From the NCBI GenBank assembly GCA_022425485.1, contig JAKMFL010000033.1, positions 1 to 64,000 of the forward strand: a stretch of 64,000 bases of DNA. The letters are read 5' to 3'. The notes under the pieces were generated by a model that did not search any database, had not been told where the DNA came from, and saw nothing but the letters and a program-made list of their open reading frames with translations. Both the position numbers and the translations under genes were made by a program. The stretch comes from Alphaproteobacteria bacterium (GTDB taxonomy: Bacteria > Pseudomonadota > Alphaproteobacteria > Puniceispirillales > Puniceispirillaceae). Positions 40,647 to 51,160 of the stretch are shown here, piece after piece. The stretch's first letter is position 1. Each line of letters starts with the position of its first letter.

Positions 40647-42152
40647 CTATTTCAGCCTATCAATAAAAGCGCGGGCAGCTGGACTAAACTGGCTGAGATC
40701 AGCATCAGACTGCAGACTGTTTGCCATCTGTTTGCCAAGCTCCACCCCCCACTGATCAAAACTATTCACATCCCAGATAAACCCTGAAACTACCGTAATA
40801 TGTTCGTATAATGCTAGCAAGCGCCCCAATGCGTAAGGGGTTGTTTTATCCCAACTTAACAAAATTGTTGGCCGATTACCCGGAAAATGACGATGTGGCT
40901 CAGCCGTATTTTTCGAGCCAAGTGCCAAAGCTTCTGCTTGGGCAACCGCATTGATAGCCAGCATTCTATGGCTAGCCTGCCATTTTGCATCTTCTAGTCC
41001 TTTTGCTGGTTGCAGAGCTATTAAGATATCGATAGGCGTGACATCAACACCCTGATGCAACCATTGAAAAAAACTATGCTGACTATTGGTGCCAGGCTCA
41101 CCCCAAATCAGCGGCCCAGCTGGCGCATCTAGCGGCTGACCCGCGCGGTTTACCTGCTTGCCATTACTTTCCATTTCCAGTTGCTGTGCCCATGCAGGCA
41201 GACGCGCTAGGCGCTGATCATAAGGCATCAACCCATAAGTAGGAGCCTTTAAATAGCTGCGGTGCCAAACGCGCAACAGCCCCATAATGACGCCTATATT
41301 CTGGCCAAACTCACCTTCCCTTACATGCCTGTCCATAGCGTGCGCACCAGCCAGCATTTCTGAAAAATTATGGCTGCCGATAGCTATCATCACGGATAGG
41401 CCAACCGCAGACCATAGCGAATAACGCCCGCCCACCCCTTCGGCAAAGGAAAAAATCTGTGCCTCTGGAATACCCCAATCGCGGGCACGCTTATCATAAG
41501 CAGTCACGGCTGCCATTGCTGTATTCGGTGCCACGCCATACTCTTCCAGCCAGCTTTTTGCAAGCTCAGCATTGGCAAGGGTTTCAGCCGTAGTAAAGGT
41601 CTTTGAGGTGATAATAAATAGCGTTTTATCTGCCTCACATTTTGCCAGTACATCATGCAAATCGCTAGGGCAGATATTGCCAACATAATAGCATTCCGGC
41701 CCATCATGATAACCAGCAAGCGCCCCTGCCACCATCGCTGGCCCCAGATCAGAGCCGCCTATGCCCAAATTCACAATCGCGTTAATATCACCAGCGCTGC
41801 GCACCTTATCTGCAAAGGCGCATAGACGCATATATTCATCAGACTGCCCGCGTTCGGGGCGGCGCAAATCACAATGCACAACAGGCCGGCTTTCCGTTAC
41901 ATTAATAGCTGCGCCAGAAAACATTTCCTCCAGACGTGCCTTTAGGCCACGCGCTTGTGCCAGCTCCAGCAATAAGGACAGGGCCTCGCTATCAATGGGC
42001 TGACGGGTACAGTCAGCTTCTAAATCCTCAAAGCGAAAGATGAGCTTATCGCGGCTTGGCGCACGCATCAGATCAGACAGGCGGGTATCTGCTAGTCTGG
42101 CGGCAGCCGCTTCTAATGCCTTATGAATCTCTATTTCATTTTTATCTGACAT
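40647..42152 (-). CDS. pgi: glucose-6-phosphate isomerase
   Basis: NLGIGGSDLGPAMV, ITSKTFTTAETLANA, GGRYSLWSAVGLS, WGEPGTNSQHSFFQ. Confidence 0.95.
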   Translation of the reverse strand: MSDKNEIEIHKALEAAAARLADTRLSDLMRAPSRDKLIFRFEDLEADCTRQPIDSEALSLLLELAQARGLKARLEEMFSGAAINVTESRPVVHCDLRRPERGQSDEYMRLCAFADKVRSAGDINAIVNLGIGGSDLGPAMVAGALAGYHDGPECYYVGNICPSDLHDVLAKCEADKTLFIITSKTFTTAETLANAELAKSWLEEYGVAPNTAMAAVTAYDKRARDWGIPEAQIFSFAEGVGGRYSLWSAVGLSVMIAIGSHNFSEMLAGAHAMDRHVREGEFGQNIGVIMGLLRVWHRSYLKAPTYGLMPYDQRLARLPAWAQQLEMESNGKQVNRAGQPLDAPAGPLIWGEPGTNSQHSFFQWLHQGVDVTPIDILIALQPAKGLEDAKWQASHRMLAINAVAQAEALALGSKNTAEPHRHFPGNRPTILLSWDKTTPYALGRLLALYEHITVVSGFIWDVNSFDQWGVELGKQMANSLQSDADLSQFSPAARAFIDRLK

Positions 42153-42200
42153 AGTTTTTTTTCCGTAGCTTTTTTCTTACCGAAGACCGCCTCTGGCTTT

Positions 42201-42230
42201 CTGCATCACTTACTTCTGCATCACTTACTT
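42201..42230. repeat. 15-bp perfect tandem duplication in the eda-pgi intergenic region
   Basis: ctgcatcacttactt x2. Confidence 0.95.
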
Positions 42231-42242
42231 CTGGGCCGCTTA

Positions 42243-42866
42243 TTATTGGCCTATTTGCGAAGCGGCGCGTGCATTCTCCGCAATAGCCTTGAAATTTTGC
42301 TCTGCAATAAGCTTTTGTGGGGCAACCCAGCTGCCACCCAGGCAGGGTATATTACCAAGCGCGAGCCAGTCTGGTGCCGTAGCAAGGGTAATACCGCCCG
42401 TTGGGCAGAACTGAAATTGCGGCAACGGGCTTATCAGCGCTTTCAGAAAATTTAAGCCGCCCGCAGCCGTGGCAGGGAAGAATTTCAAAACTGAGAAGCC
42501 TTTCTCGCCAAGTGCCATCATCTCAGATACGGTGCTTGCCCCGGGCAATAACGGCAAGCTTGCCGCTTTACAGCCTTCTATCAATGCGTCTGTAGCGCCC
42601 GGACTAACCGCAAAACACCCGCCTGCATCCCGCACGCGAGCTGCATTTTCCGCACTCATTACAGTACCTGCACCAACGAGCAAATCAGGGCAGGCCCTCG
42701 CCATCGCTTCTATTGCATCCAAAGCTTCGGGCGTACGCAACGTTACTTCAGCGGTTTTAATGCCGCCCTCTAGCAGCGCATTCCCAAGCGCGCTAGCATC
42801 ACGCGCCTTATCGATAACAATGACCGGCATTATCCGGCCGGCTGCGATAATATTTTGAATATTCAT
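42243..42866 (-). CDS. eda: KDPG aldolase
   Basis: EVTLRTPEALDAI, VGAGTVMSAENAA, FFPATAAGG, FCPTGGI. Start overlaps the edd stop by 1 bp. Confidence 0.94.
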   Translation of the reverse strand: MNIQNIIAAGRIMPVIVIDKARDASALGNALLEGGIKTAEVTLRTPEALDAIEAMARACPDLLVGAGTVMSAENAARVRDAGGCFAVSPGATDALIEGCKAASLPLLPGASTVSEMMALGEKGFSVLKFFPATAAGGLNFLKALISPLPQFQFCPTGGITLATAPDWLALGNIPCLGGSWVAPQKLIAEQNFKAIAENARAASQIGQ

Positions 42867-44731
42867 TAAACTTCCCCTGCGTTCTGGCTAGACATTTGGC
42901 CTAACAATGTTACGCCCCCACCTTGTTCTGCATCGCCTGCGCTGTTTCGCATAGCCGCCATTAACCCACGTCCAAATCCGCTTTTATTCAAAACAAAATC
43001 TGTCTTAGGCGGCCGCGCAGATAAATCAGCATCAACACTTAGCGCGCCCGTGACCGCATCAAGGGTGATGATATCGCCCTCTGCTATTTGACCAATTGGC
43101 CCACCTGCCACAGCTTCGGGGCAAAGATGGATAGCCGCTGGCACATTCCCTGACGCACCAGACATTCGGCCATCGGTAACCAATGCAACCTTAAAGCCCT
43201 TATCTTGAAGCGTGGATAGAAGCGGGGTCAAACTATGCAATTCTGGCATACCGCAGGCGCGCGGACCTTGGGCGCGGACAACAACAATACAATCTTTATC
43301 TAACCTGCCTTCTGCAAAGGCCTGCTTTACATCTGCTTCATTTTCAAAAACGACTGCTGGGGCTTTGATGATATGCCGGCTTTCCTCTACTGCCGAAATT
43401 TTAATCACTGCCCGCCCCATATTGCCAGACAGCATTTTCAGTCCGCCTGTTTTAGCATGTGGGCGAATGGTGGGGCGCAAAATCTCTTCATCTGCTGACA
43501 TCTCAGGCGCTGCACGCCAAGCAATATCATTACCTGCCAAGATAGGCTCCACCGCGCAATCTTCTATATTTTCGCCATAGATAGAGGCCGCACTTCCATC
43601 TAGCAACCCTTCTTCAAGCAAGGTGCGCATTACAAATCCGATACCGCCCGCAGCATGAAACTGATTTACATCTGCTTTGCCATTTGGATAGACCCGCGCC
43701 AATAGCGGAATAATATCTGAGAGATCAGCAAAATCTTCCCAGCGCAAATCAATGCCTGCTGCTGCTGCCATCGCTGGCAGATGCAGTGTATGGTTGGTTG
43801 AGCCGCCCGTAGCGTGCAAGCCAATAATTGCATTGATGAAAGAACGCTCGTCCAAAATCTGGCCAAGTGGGCGCGGCTGTCCAGAACGTCGATGGATAGC
43901 TACCGCCTGATGCACAGCCTTTGCTGTCATGGCGTGGCGCAAGTCACTATGTGGGTGCACAAAAGCAGAGCCGGGAAGATGCAACCCCATAATTTCCATT
44001 AACATCTGATTGGAATTTGCGGTGCCATAAAAGGTACAGGTGCCTGCCGCATGATAAGCTGCAATCTCTGCTTTTAGGAGCTCGGCACGTCCTATTTCCC
44101 CCCTAGCAAAAGCTTTGCGAATTTGCGCTTTTTCAGCATTTGGCAGACCAGATTCCATTGGCCCTGCAGGAACAAAAATAACGGGTAGATGACCAAAGGA
44201 TAGCGCGCCCATTACCAAGCCCGGAACAATTTTATCACAGACGCCAAGACATAAAGCCGCATCATAAACATTGTGTGACAAGCCAACAGCTGTGGACATG
44301 GCAATAATATCACGGCTGAAAAGAGACAGCTCCATACCTGGCCGGCCTTGTGTCACCCCGTCACACATAGCAGGCACGCCCCCAGCCACCTGTGCCGTGG
44401 CACCCGCCTCTCTAGCCGCTGCCCGGATAAGCGCTGGATAATTCTCAAAAGGCTGATGTGCAGAAAGCATATCATTATACGCAGTGATGATGGCAATATT
44501 GGGCTTTAACGCCTCTGACTGGCTTAGCAATTCATCTTGGTCTTGCCCAGCAGCAGCAGCGACATGTGCCATATTAGAGCAGGATACAGACCGTCTGTCT
44601 GAGTCAGGCGCAATATGCATCGCTTTTATATCTGCAAGATAGGCAGAACGGCTGGCAGCGGAGCGTTCGCGCACGCGATCAAGAACCTGCTGTATTTTTT
44701 TGTGCAATGGCTTTTTTTGCAACGGCTTCAT
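42866..44731 (-). CDS. edd: phosphogluconate dehydratase
   Basis: [63 protein letters not shown]. Confidence 0.95.
   Translation of the reverse strand: MKPLQKKPLHKKIQQVLDRVRERSAASRSAYLADIKAMHIAPDSDRRSVSCSNMAHVAAAAGQDQDELLSQSEALKPNIAIITAYNDMLSAHQPFENYPALIRAAAREAGATAQVAGGVPAMCDGVTQGRPGMELSLFSRDIIAMSTAVGLSHNVYDAALCLGVCDKIVPGLVMGALSFGHLPVIFVPAGPMESGLPNAEKAQIRKAFARGEIGRAELLKAEIAAYHAAGTCTFYGTANSNQMLMEIMGLHLPGSAFVHPHSDLRHAMTAKAVHQAVAIHRRSGQPRPLGQILDERSFINAIIGLHATGGSTNHTLHLPAMAAAAGIDLRWEDFADLSDIIPLLARVYPNGKADVNQFHAAGGIGFVMRTLLEEGLLDGSAASIYGENIEDCAVEPILAGNDIAWRAAPEMSADEEILRPTIRPHAKTGGLKMLSGNMGRAVIKISAVEESRHIIKAPAVVFENEADVKQAFAEGRLDKDCIVVVRAQGPRACGMPELHSLTPLLSTLQDKGFKVALVTDGRMSGASGNVPAAIHLCPEAVAGGPIGQIAEGDIITLDAVTGALSVDADLSARPPKTDFVLNKSGFGRGLMAAMRNSAGDAEQGGGVTLLGQMSSQNAGEV
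44699..44728 (-). repeat. 15-bp imperfect tandem duplication at the edd N-terminus
   Basis: AAGCCGTTGCAAAAA / AAGCCATTGCACAAA, encoding [10 protein letters not shown]. Confidence 0.85.
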
Positions 44732-44753
44732 ACTATTCCTCTATAAATAGGCG

Positions 44754-45416
44754 TTAATCTAACATACATAGCTGCACAGTTTTTTTGCTTTGCGCCAAAA
44801 GCATCCCCACCGGATAGCGTTGTGGGGCAGCAACGGCTTCGCCGCGCACCTCCTCTATCAGTGCTTTTTTCTCAGCGCCCTTAACCAGTAATAATAAAGC
44901 CTGACAATTTGTTAGCATGGCTAAATTCATGGTGATGCGCGGCAAAAGCGGGTTGCCTTTAGCCTCTGTCGTTAGAATTTGCGGCGGTGCACGCAAGCTA
45001 AACGCATCTGCATTATCCAGCATATCTGGAAAGAGCGAGGCAATATGCCCATCAGGCCCCATCCCTAATAGCACGACATCAAAGGGCATTTCTGCACCCG
45101 CATCTAAATCTTGAAGCCGGCTAAATTTAGCCGCCGCTACATATCCAATTAACAAATGCTCCGATACCAGCTTGATATTGCTATGCCCATCGCTTGCTTC
45201 TACCAGCCGGTCATCTGCAAGCGTGATATGCACCGCCCCCCAATTGATCTGTATAGTGGAAAGCTCAGCAAAAACACCTAGAGGGCTAGAACCGCCACAA
45301 ACAACCAAGCTTGCTTTGCCATTTGCCTCTATTGCTTTTTCCAAACGTGCAGCAATAGCCTTAGCGATTTGCTGGCTAGAGGTATTATTATGGGGTTCTG
45401 TCATGGCAGGGTACAT
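44754..45416 (-). CDS. pgl: 6-phosphogluconolactonase
   Basis: VCGGSSPLGVFAEL, ITLADDRLV, LGMGPDGHIASLFP. Confidence 0.93.
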   Translation of the reverse strand: MYPAMTEPHNNTSSQQIAKAIAARLEKAIEANGKASLVVCGGSSPLGVFAELSTIQINWGAVHITLADDRLVEASDGHSNIKLVSEHLLIGYVAAAKFSRLQDLDAGAEMPFDVVLLGMGPDGHIASLFPDMLDNADAFSLRAPPQILTTEAKGNPLLPRITMNLAMLTNCQALLLLVKGAEKKALIEEVRGEAVAAPQRYPVGMLLAQSKKTVQLCMLD

Positions 45417-45440
45417 TGAGGCTGGTCTGTTAAAAACAAA

Positions 45441-46904
45441 TCAGCTTTCATCCTCTCTTGGGTTTAGCCAGCTATCATTGCCATCATCAAAGAAACTATC
45501 TTCTGGGCCAAAAGTGCCCGCACGATACAAGCTTGGCGGCGTCTGGCGAGCGAGCGCGATAACGGGGTCAACAAAGGCCCACGCAGCGAGCACTTCATCA
45601 TGGCGCATAAACAAGGTTTGATTGCCTCTAGCCGTATCCATCAAAAGGCGCTCATAGGCATCTGGTAGGCGCGCCTCAAACGTATTGTCAAAAGATAGAT
45701 TAAGCTCTGACGGGAATAGGCGCATGCCCCCCGGCCCGGGCTCTTTTGAGATGAGTTGCAAGCGCAGCCCTTCTTGAGGTTGCAGCCTTATCACCAGCCG
45801 GTTCGGCAAGTCATCTTTAGCATTTGCCTGTTTGCCATTAGCGAAAATATCATGCGGCTTTTTCTTGAACGTAATGACGATTTCGCTCGCGCGCATCGCT
45901 AGCTTCTTGCCCGTGCGCACATAAAAAGGCACCCCAGCCCATCGCCAATTCTCAATACCAAGTTTTAACGCAACATAGGTTTCTGTATCCGAGCGGCCAC
46001 CGATTTCCCCCTCATATTCCTGATATTGACCGCGCATAATATCTTCTGCTTGCAACGGACGAAGCGCCTTTAAGACGCGTAATTTTTCGTCACGAACCTG
46101 ATTTGCATCAAAGTGCGAAGGCGGCTCCATCGCCACCAGACAGACCAGCTGCAAGATATGGTTTTGAACCATATCACGCAAAGCACCGCTTTCATCATAA
46201 TAGCTGCCGCGCTGACCCACCCCGACCGTTTCCGCAACGGTGATTTGCACATGATCAATAGCGTTGTTATTCCATTGACTTTCAAAAATGACATTTGCAA
46301 AACGCAGCGCCATAAGGTTTTGAACTGTCTCTTTACCCAAATAATGATCAATTCGGTAAATTTGATCTTCACTGAAGACAGAACGCACTTCCTGACTGAT
46401 TTTTTCAGCTGATGCGTAATCATGGCCTAGCGGTTTTTCCACCACCAACCGGCTCTGTGGCATGGCTAGCCCAACTTTTTCCAAAAGCTGGCAACTTGGC
46501 CCGAACAAGGCAGGTGCAACAGCTAGATAGAAAATTAACGGCCTGTCCTTGCTCGCGCCCTGCGTAAGGAAACCAGCCATCTCTTCTGCCCCATCACCTG
46601 AGGCAATATCTACAATCTGGATGGTAACAAGCTGGATAAATTCTTGCCAAAGCGTATCTGCATTCGCGGTGGTTGATAACGCATCCTGACAAAAAGGCTT
46701 TAGCTTTTCTGAAAATTCAGAAACATCAATTGGCTTGCGCGAAGTCGCTATCAGCCGGAAATTTTTACCAATCTGACCATCAATATAACGCCAAAAAAGG
46801 GCTGGGAAAATTTTGCGTAATGCAAGGTCGCCTGTGCCACCAAATATCACATAATCGCTATCTGGTATGGCCGCGCTCTGGGGAATTTGTTCTAGCATTT
46901 TCAC
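45441..46904 (-). CDS. zwf: glucose-6-phosphate 1-dehydrogenase
   Basis: IFGGTGDLALRKIFPAL, RIDHYLGKETVQNLMALRFAN. Confidence 0.96.
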   Translation of the reverse strand: MKMLEQIPQSAAIPDSDYVIFGGTGDLALRKIFPALFWRYIDGQIGKNFRLIATSRKPIDVSEFSEKLKPFCQDALSTTANADTLWQEFIQLVTIQIVDIASGDGAEEMAGFLTQGASKDRPLIFYLAVAPALFGPSCQLLEKVGLAMPQSRLVVEKPLGHDYASAEKISQEVRSVFSEDQIYRIDHYLGKETVQNLMALRFANVIFESQWNNNAIDHVQITVAETVGVGQRGSYYDESGALRDMVQNHILQLVCLVAMEPPSHFDANQVRDEKLRVLKALRPLQAEDIMRGQYQEYEGEIGGRSDTETYVALKLGIENWRWAGVPFYVRTGKKLAMRASEIVITFKKKPHDIFANGKQANAKDDLPNRLVIRLQPQEGLRLQLISKEPGPGGMRLFPSELNLSFDNTFEARLPDAYERLLMDTARGNQTLFMRHDEVLAAWAFVDPVIALARQTPPSLYRAGTFGPEDSFFDDGNDSWLNPREDES

Positions 46905-47013
46905 TAACTATTTTTGAGTTTCAAAACTAGGGCGGTTCTAGCACAAAGACGGCGAATTGTCTTGTTTTAATCAAGGCCCGTTAAAAAAGCAGCCGCCTAA
47001 AAAATTTATACAT

Positions 47014-47418
47014 TTACCCTAGATGCACCGGCTGGCCATGGGGGGTATGTTTGTAGGCGTCTGCCCATCTATGTTTCATCTTGGCGATATCCTGATGTGA
47101 GGTTATCTGCTTATCACAAAGAAGCGCACAAAGCGCCCCTAGCCATGCATGATAATACGCATCATCCCCCGCATCTCCTTTGATATTATTATCAAGGCCT
47201 GCTTTGGCGAGATCAAACTCAGGCACATGCTCTTCTTTTAGCGCCTTACCCAGATATTGTGTCCATTCTGGCCAGCTAAAATGGCCAGCTTTATACAAGG
47301 ATAGCGTCAACGCAAAAAGCTCTGCATGCCAAGGAGATTGAAAGTTTCCCGGCTTATATGACGGCAACAAATTAGAGAGGTGCGCCTCTGTTTTATCGGA
47401 GTGGTTTTTATCGCTCAT
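47014..47418 (-). CDS. nitrile hydratase accessory/activator protein
   Basis: FQSPWHAELFALTLSLYKAGHFSWPEWTQYLGKAL; 4-bp overlap (ATGA) with the beta-subunit gene. Confidence 0.87.
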   Translation of the reverse strand: MSDKNHSDKTEAHLSNLLPSYKPGNFQSPWHAELFALTLSLYKAGHFSWPEWTQYLGKALKEEHVPEFDLAKAGLDNNIKGDAGDDAYYHAWLGALCALLCDKQITSHQDIAKMKHRWADAYKHTPHGQPVHLG

Positions 47419-48101
47419 ATTTTCACCGGCTGCAGATAACTCTCAAACAGATCTAGGCAAATCTCGTCCCCGGGCCGCTCAGGATCTGGGAAAAGATCGC
47501 CTGCCAGAAATCGCACGCCATAAAGATATTCCGGTGCTTCACCTTTAAAGTGCGCATGGCTATCTGGCAAAATATGCGCATCATGGCACGCGATAATCAC
47601 ACCTTTTTTAACGCTGGCATAATAGGGCAGGCGGGTATGGTTATTTTGCTGAGGGGATATTTGAGACAGGGATTTGGTCATTACAACATCACCGACAATA
47701 AAGCACGGTTCAGCAGCGATCGCTCGCCGTGTAGGCCCACCCTTTTTTAAGACAGCTGGAACCTTTGCCGCTGGCAAGGGGGTGGCGGCTATATCAGCAG
47801 CCTCCTTATTTGCCTGTCCTGCGCGTAATTCATCTGGGCTAACAAGTTGGTGGTCTACCAGTAAATTGGTCAGTCCAGCCAGCCACTTTTCGTAATAGCT
47901 AAAGCGGTTATAATCATCTGCTGGCAGGCATTCACGCGCATTTCGGGATGCATCTAAATTCCAGCGCCCTAATGCGCCAGCCGCCAATGTTAGCGCTAGC
48001 GCCCGGCCATGCCAGCCTTCTTTAAATACAGCCTCTTTGCCAAAATCAGGGACAATAGCCCCGCCCGGCAAGCCGCCCATATCATGCGGTTTGTTGCTCA
48101 T
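47415..48101 (-). CDS. nitrile hydratase beta subunit
   Basis: MSNKPHDMGGLPGGAIVPDF, YEKWLAGLTNLLVDHQLVS, SH3-like C-terminal domain YLYGVRFLAGDLF. Confidence 0.92.
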   Translation of the reverse strand: MSNKPHDMGGLPGGAIVPDFGKEAVFKEGWHGRALALTLAAGALGRWNLDASRNARECLPADDYNRFSYYEKWLAGLTNLLVDHQLVSPDELRAGQANKEAADIAATPLPAAKVPAVLKKGGPTRRAIAAEPCFIVGDVVMTKSLSQISPQQNNHTRLPYYASVKKGVIIACHDAHILPDSHAHFKGEAPEYLYGVRFLAGDLFPDPERPGDEICLDLFESYLQPVKI

Positions 48102-48111
48102 ACGCGCCTGC

Positions 48112-48735
48112 CTATCCTGCCTCAGGGGGTTTTGGAAACCCTGTGCCGATCATGCTGTCTCTTGTAACCCAGCCTCGCAGCGCCTCATCCGTCAACCCTG
48201 CGGTTTCGGCTGGACGTTCAGGCAATACCAGATAGCGAATTTCGGCGGTAGAATCCCATACCCGAATTTTCTTATCCTCTGGAAGTTCAACGCCAAATTC
48301 GGCAAGTACGGAGCGCGGGCTATGCACAGCGCGGCGACGATAGGCATCTGACTTATACCAAGAAGGTGGAATGCCCAATAGTGGCCAAGGGTAGCAGCTA
48401 CATAAGGTGCACACCACCAGATTATGTGTATCTTCTGTATTTTCAACGACAACAACATGCTCACCTTGCCGTCCAGAAAGCGCCATTTCCCCTAATACAG
48501 ATTCAGCGTCCGCTAGCAGCCGTTTTTTGAAGGCCGGCTCTTGCCAAGCTCTAGCAACAATATCGGCGCCGATTTGTGGGCCTATCTGATTTTGATAGAC
48601 ATCAATAATGGCATCAAGAGCCTCTCGGTCAATCAACCCTTTTTCGCTAAGGATAGTCTCAAGTGCCTTTACCTGAAGCTGCGGGTCAGGAGGCAAAAGG
48701 CTATGGGAATGGTCATCATTATGATCATGTGGCAT
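48112..48735 (-). CDS. nitrile hydratase alpha subunit, Co-type metal motif
   Basis: VCTLCSCYPWPLLGIPPSWYKS (CTLCSC claw, Co-type); His-rich N-terminus MPHDHNDDHSHS. Confidence 0.95.
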   Translation of the reverse strand: MPHDHNDDHSHSLLPPDPQLQVKALETILSEKGLIDREALDAIIDVYQNQIGPQIGADIVARAWQEPAFKKRLLADAESVLGEMALSGRQGEHVVVVENTEDTHNLVVCTLCSCYPWPLLGIPPSWYKSDAYRRRAVHSPRSVLAEFGVELPEDKKIRVWDSTAEIRYLVLPERPAETAGLTDEALRGWVTRDSMIGTGFPKPPEAG

Positions 48736-48870
48736 GAAAAAATACTGCCACAGCCGCGCGGCATCGGTAAAGCGAGATTTAACGCTTGTTAAAACCCTAT
48801 CAAAGTAAAAGAGTTGAACCCTGCAAATTCAGCTTGTTTCAGCACGCTAGCAACGATAGATTCTATCCTT

Positions 48871-49077
48871 ATGGAAAATAAATTTGATATTAATGATGTA
48901 AAAGACAGGCTGGCTGCGGCAGGGATCACGCAGGCAGAGATTAACCTAGCAGCAGAGACAAGTGCCAGTTTGCTGGAATTGCTCGCCAGCTATCCACTAG
49001 ATGAGCGGCTGAAAAAATCTGTTAAGGATTTATTCGAAGATGCCGCCGCCAGCCAGCGCCGCGCGATGGATAATTAG
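48871..49077 (+). CDS. small GatC/AtzG-like (DUF4089-type) subunit
   Basis: ATG at 48871 gives MENKFDINDVKDRLAAAGITQAEINLAAETSASLLELLASYPLDERL; sits 2 bp upstream of an amidase. Confidence 0.65.
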   Translation: MENKFDINDVKDRLAAAGITQAEINLAAETSASLLELLASYPLDERLKKSVKDLFEDAAASQRRAMDN

Positions 49078-49079
49078 CC

Positions 49080-50495
49080 ATGCCGTTTTATCAATCAATC
49101 CCTGAGATTCTAGCAGAGAACCGTGCCGATAAAAAAGCGGTGGAGACACGCGCTGAAAGGGTCGTTAGCGCGCTTGACGGGTTGGGCAGGGAATTAGACG
49201 CAACAGTTTTTCTAGACCCTGAATTTAGCCATAATCAGGCCAGAAGCCTCAGCGACGGAGATAAAAATCTGCCGCTTTTTGGCGTGCCACTCGCGCATAA
49301 AGAATTATATGGCCGCAAACAAGCCAGTGCGGTCTGGCCAGATGAAGGGGGATCGAAATCCTGTAAAGGCCAGATGGCCACAAAGACAGCCACAGTGATT
49401 GATAAGCTGGACACCGCCGGCGCAGTAGATTGCGGAAGGCTGGTTTCGGTTGAATATGCGCTGGGGGTTACTGGCCATAATGCCTATGCAGGCACCCCTA
49501 AAAATCCATGGAATCGTGAATATATTTGCGGCGGCTCTTCTTCAGGCTCAGCTGCTGTGGTGGCGGGCGGTATTGTAGCAGGGGCGCTGGGCAGTGATAC
49601 AGGCGGGTCTATTCGCCTGCCTGCGGCTGCGTGTGGGCTGGTGGGGATTAAACCTACGCAAGGGCTGGTTTCGCGAAGCGGTATCTTCCCACTTTCCACC
49701 TCTCTTGATACAGCAGGCCCTCTTACCCGGTCCGTTGAAGATGGCGCCCTTATCTTGAATGCTATCACGGGCTATGATGCCACAGACGCGATGAGCGTAG
49801 ATGCAAAAAAGATAGACTATACAAAAAGTTTGGATGCAGGGCTGAAGGGGCTGCGGATAGGCTTGCCAGAACGCTATTTCCTAGAAGGGAGTGATAGTGA
49901 TATCGCTGATAAAATAGCGGCGGTTTTTGATCGGCTAAACCAGCTAGGCGCAAATGGGCATGCTATCGAAATCAAAGGAATTGAGAATACTAATCCGTTA
50001 AATGTCTTGCTTATCGCTACCGAAGCTACGCATGTACATGGTGGCCGTCTAGCCGATATCCATGCAGATTTAAACGCGCAGACCCTGATACGGATATTGA
50101 CAGGCGCCTTTACCAGCGCTGCAGATTATACGCGCCTTTTAGCTTGCCGCGCAGATTATATCGCAAGGACGCTGCCAGATTTATTTGATAAGGTAGATAT
50201 GTTTCTAACGCCTGTTTGGCCCTTTGCCCTGCCTAGCATTGAGCAGAGCGATGTGGGTAGCAACCCTGAAGCCGTCGCTCTGGTACAGAAAATTGGCCAT
50301 AATACACGCCCCGTAAACTTTCTAGGCTTGCCCGCTATTTGCCTGCCGATTGGGTTTGATAAAAACGGCCTGCCAGTTTCTGCCCAGCTTGTTGGAAAGC
50401 CTTTTTCAGAAGATTTGCTTCTTCGCGCTGCCCGCGCAATTGAACGTGAATATCAGTTCTGGGATAACCGCCCAGCAGATATCAAAACAGCTTAA
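49080..50495 (+). CDS. amidase signature family protein, AtzE-like
   Basis: GVPLAHKELYGR, ICGGSSSGSAAVVAGGIVAGALGSDTGGSIRLPAAACGLVGIKPT; paired with the small subunit. Confidence 0.88.
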   Translation: MPFYQSIPEILAENRADKKAVETRAERVVSALDGLGRELDATVFLDPEFSHNQARSLSDGDKNLPLFGVPLAHKELYGRKQASAVWPDEGGSKSCKGQMATKTATVIDKLDTAGAVDCGRLVSVEYALGVTGHNAYAGTPKNPWNREYICGGSSSGSAAVVAGGIVAGALGSDTGGSIRLPAAACGLVGIKPTQGLVSRSGIFPLSTSLDTAGPLTRSVEDGALILNAITGYDATDAMSVDAKKIDYTKSLDAGLKGLRIGLPERYFLEGSDSDIADKIAAVFDRLNQLGANGHAIEIKGIENTNPLNVLLIATEATHVHGGRLADIHADLNAQTLIRILTGAFTSAADYTRLLACRADYIARTLPDLFDKVDMFLTPVWPFALPSIEQSDVGSNPEAVALVQKIGHNTRPVNFLGLPAICLPIGFDKNGLPVSAQLVGKPFSEDLLLRAARAIEREYQFWDNRPADIKTA

Positions 50496-50497
50496 TA

Positions 50498-51103
50498 TCA
50501 GCTTTGTTTATCCAAGTCAGCCAAACGTTCTAGCTTTTTATACGCTATCTCTTCGCTTTCATGGAAATCTATAGTGCCTTTAAACTGGCCGTTCTTATCG
50601 AGCAAAAACACAGTCGCTGTATGGTCGATATTATAGCCCTGTTCAGTCACATTATTTTTCTGCCAGAAAACACCCCATTTGCGGGCTAATTCATGCACCG
50701 CATCTGGCGTGCCGGTAATCCCTGTGATACCGCCGCCAAAATAGGGGATATAATCCTTTAAAGCGGCAACTGTATCGCGTTCTGGATCAACGGTAATAAA
50801 GAAGATATTTAAATCTCCTCCCGCCACGCGCAATCTGTCTCGCAAGAGTGTTAAGTCGTTCATTGTTGTCGGGCAAACTTCAGGACAATGGGTAAAGCCA
50901 AAAAATACAGCAGAAGGGGTGCCTTCAAAAGCTTGCTCGGTGATTGTCTTGCCTGTATGCGCAACAAGGGAAAACGGGCTGCCTAGCTGGAACTGGGATG
51001 ATGCAGATTGCGGGTATATCTGGCGTGCAATAAATTCAGAAAGGCTGTATGCCCCTGCGAGCACAGCGGCAAAGATGACCCCTATAACAACAATTTTTTT
51101 CAT
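50498..51103 (-). CDS. SCO1/SenC copper chaperone
   Basis: FFGFTHCPEVCPTTMNDL, FFITVDPERDT, NIDHTATVFLLD. Confidence 0.92.
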   Translation of the reverse strand: MKKIVVIGVIFAAVLAGAYSLSEFIARQIYPQSASSQFQLGSPFSLVAHTGKTITEQAFEGTPSAVFFGFTHCPEVCPTTMNDLTLLRDRLRVAGGDLNIFFITVDPERDTVAALKDYIPYFGGGITGITGTPDAVHELARKWGVFWQKNNVTEQGYNIDHTATVFLLDKNGQFKGTIDFHESEEIAYKKLERLADLDKQS

Positions 51104-51160
51104 AGGTCTTTACTCCTGTTTACCATCAGGCTTGCTCGGAATCTCAATTTCCAGCAATTT

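Noticed and set aside
46946-46963. Hairpin AAGAC-N8-GTCTT between zwf and the nitrile hydratase operon
   Set aside because: Only a 5-bp stem; insufficient support for a terminator.
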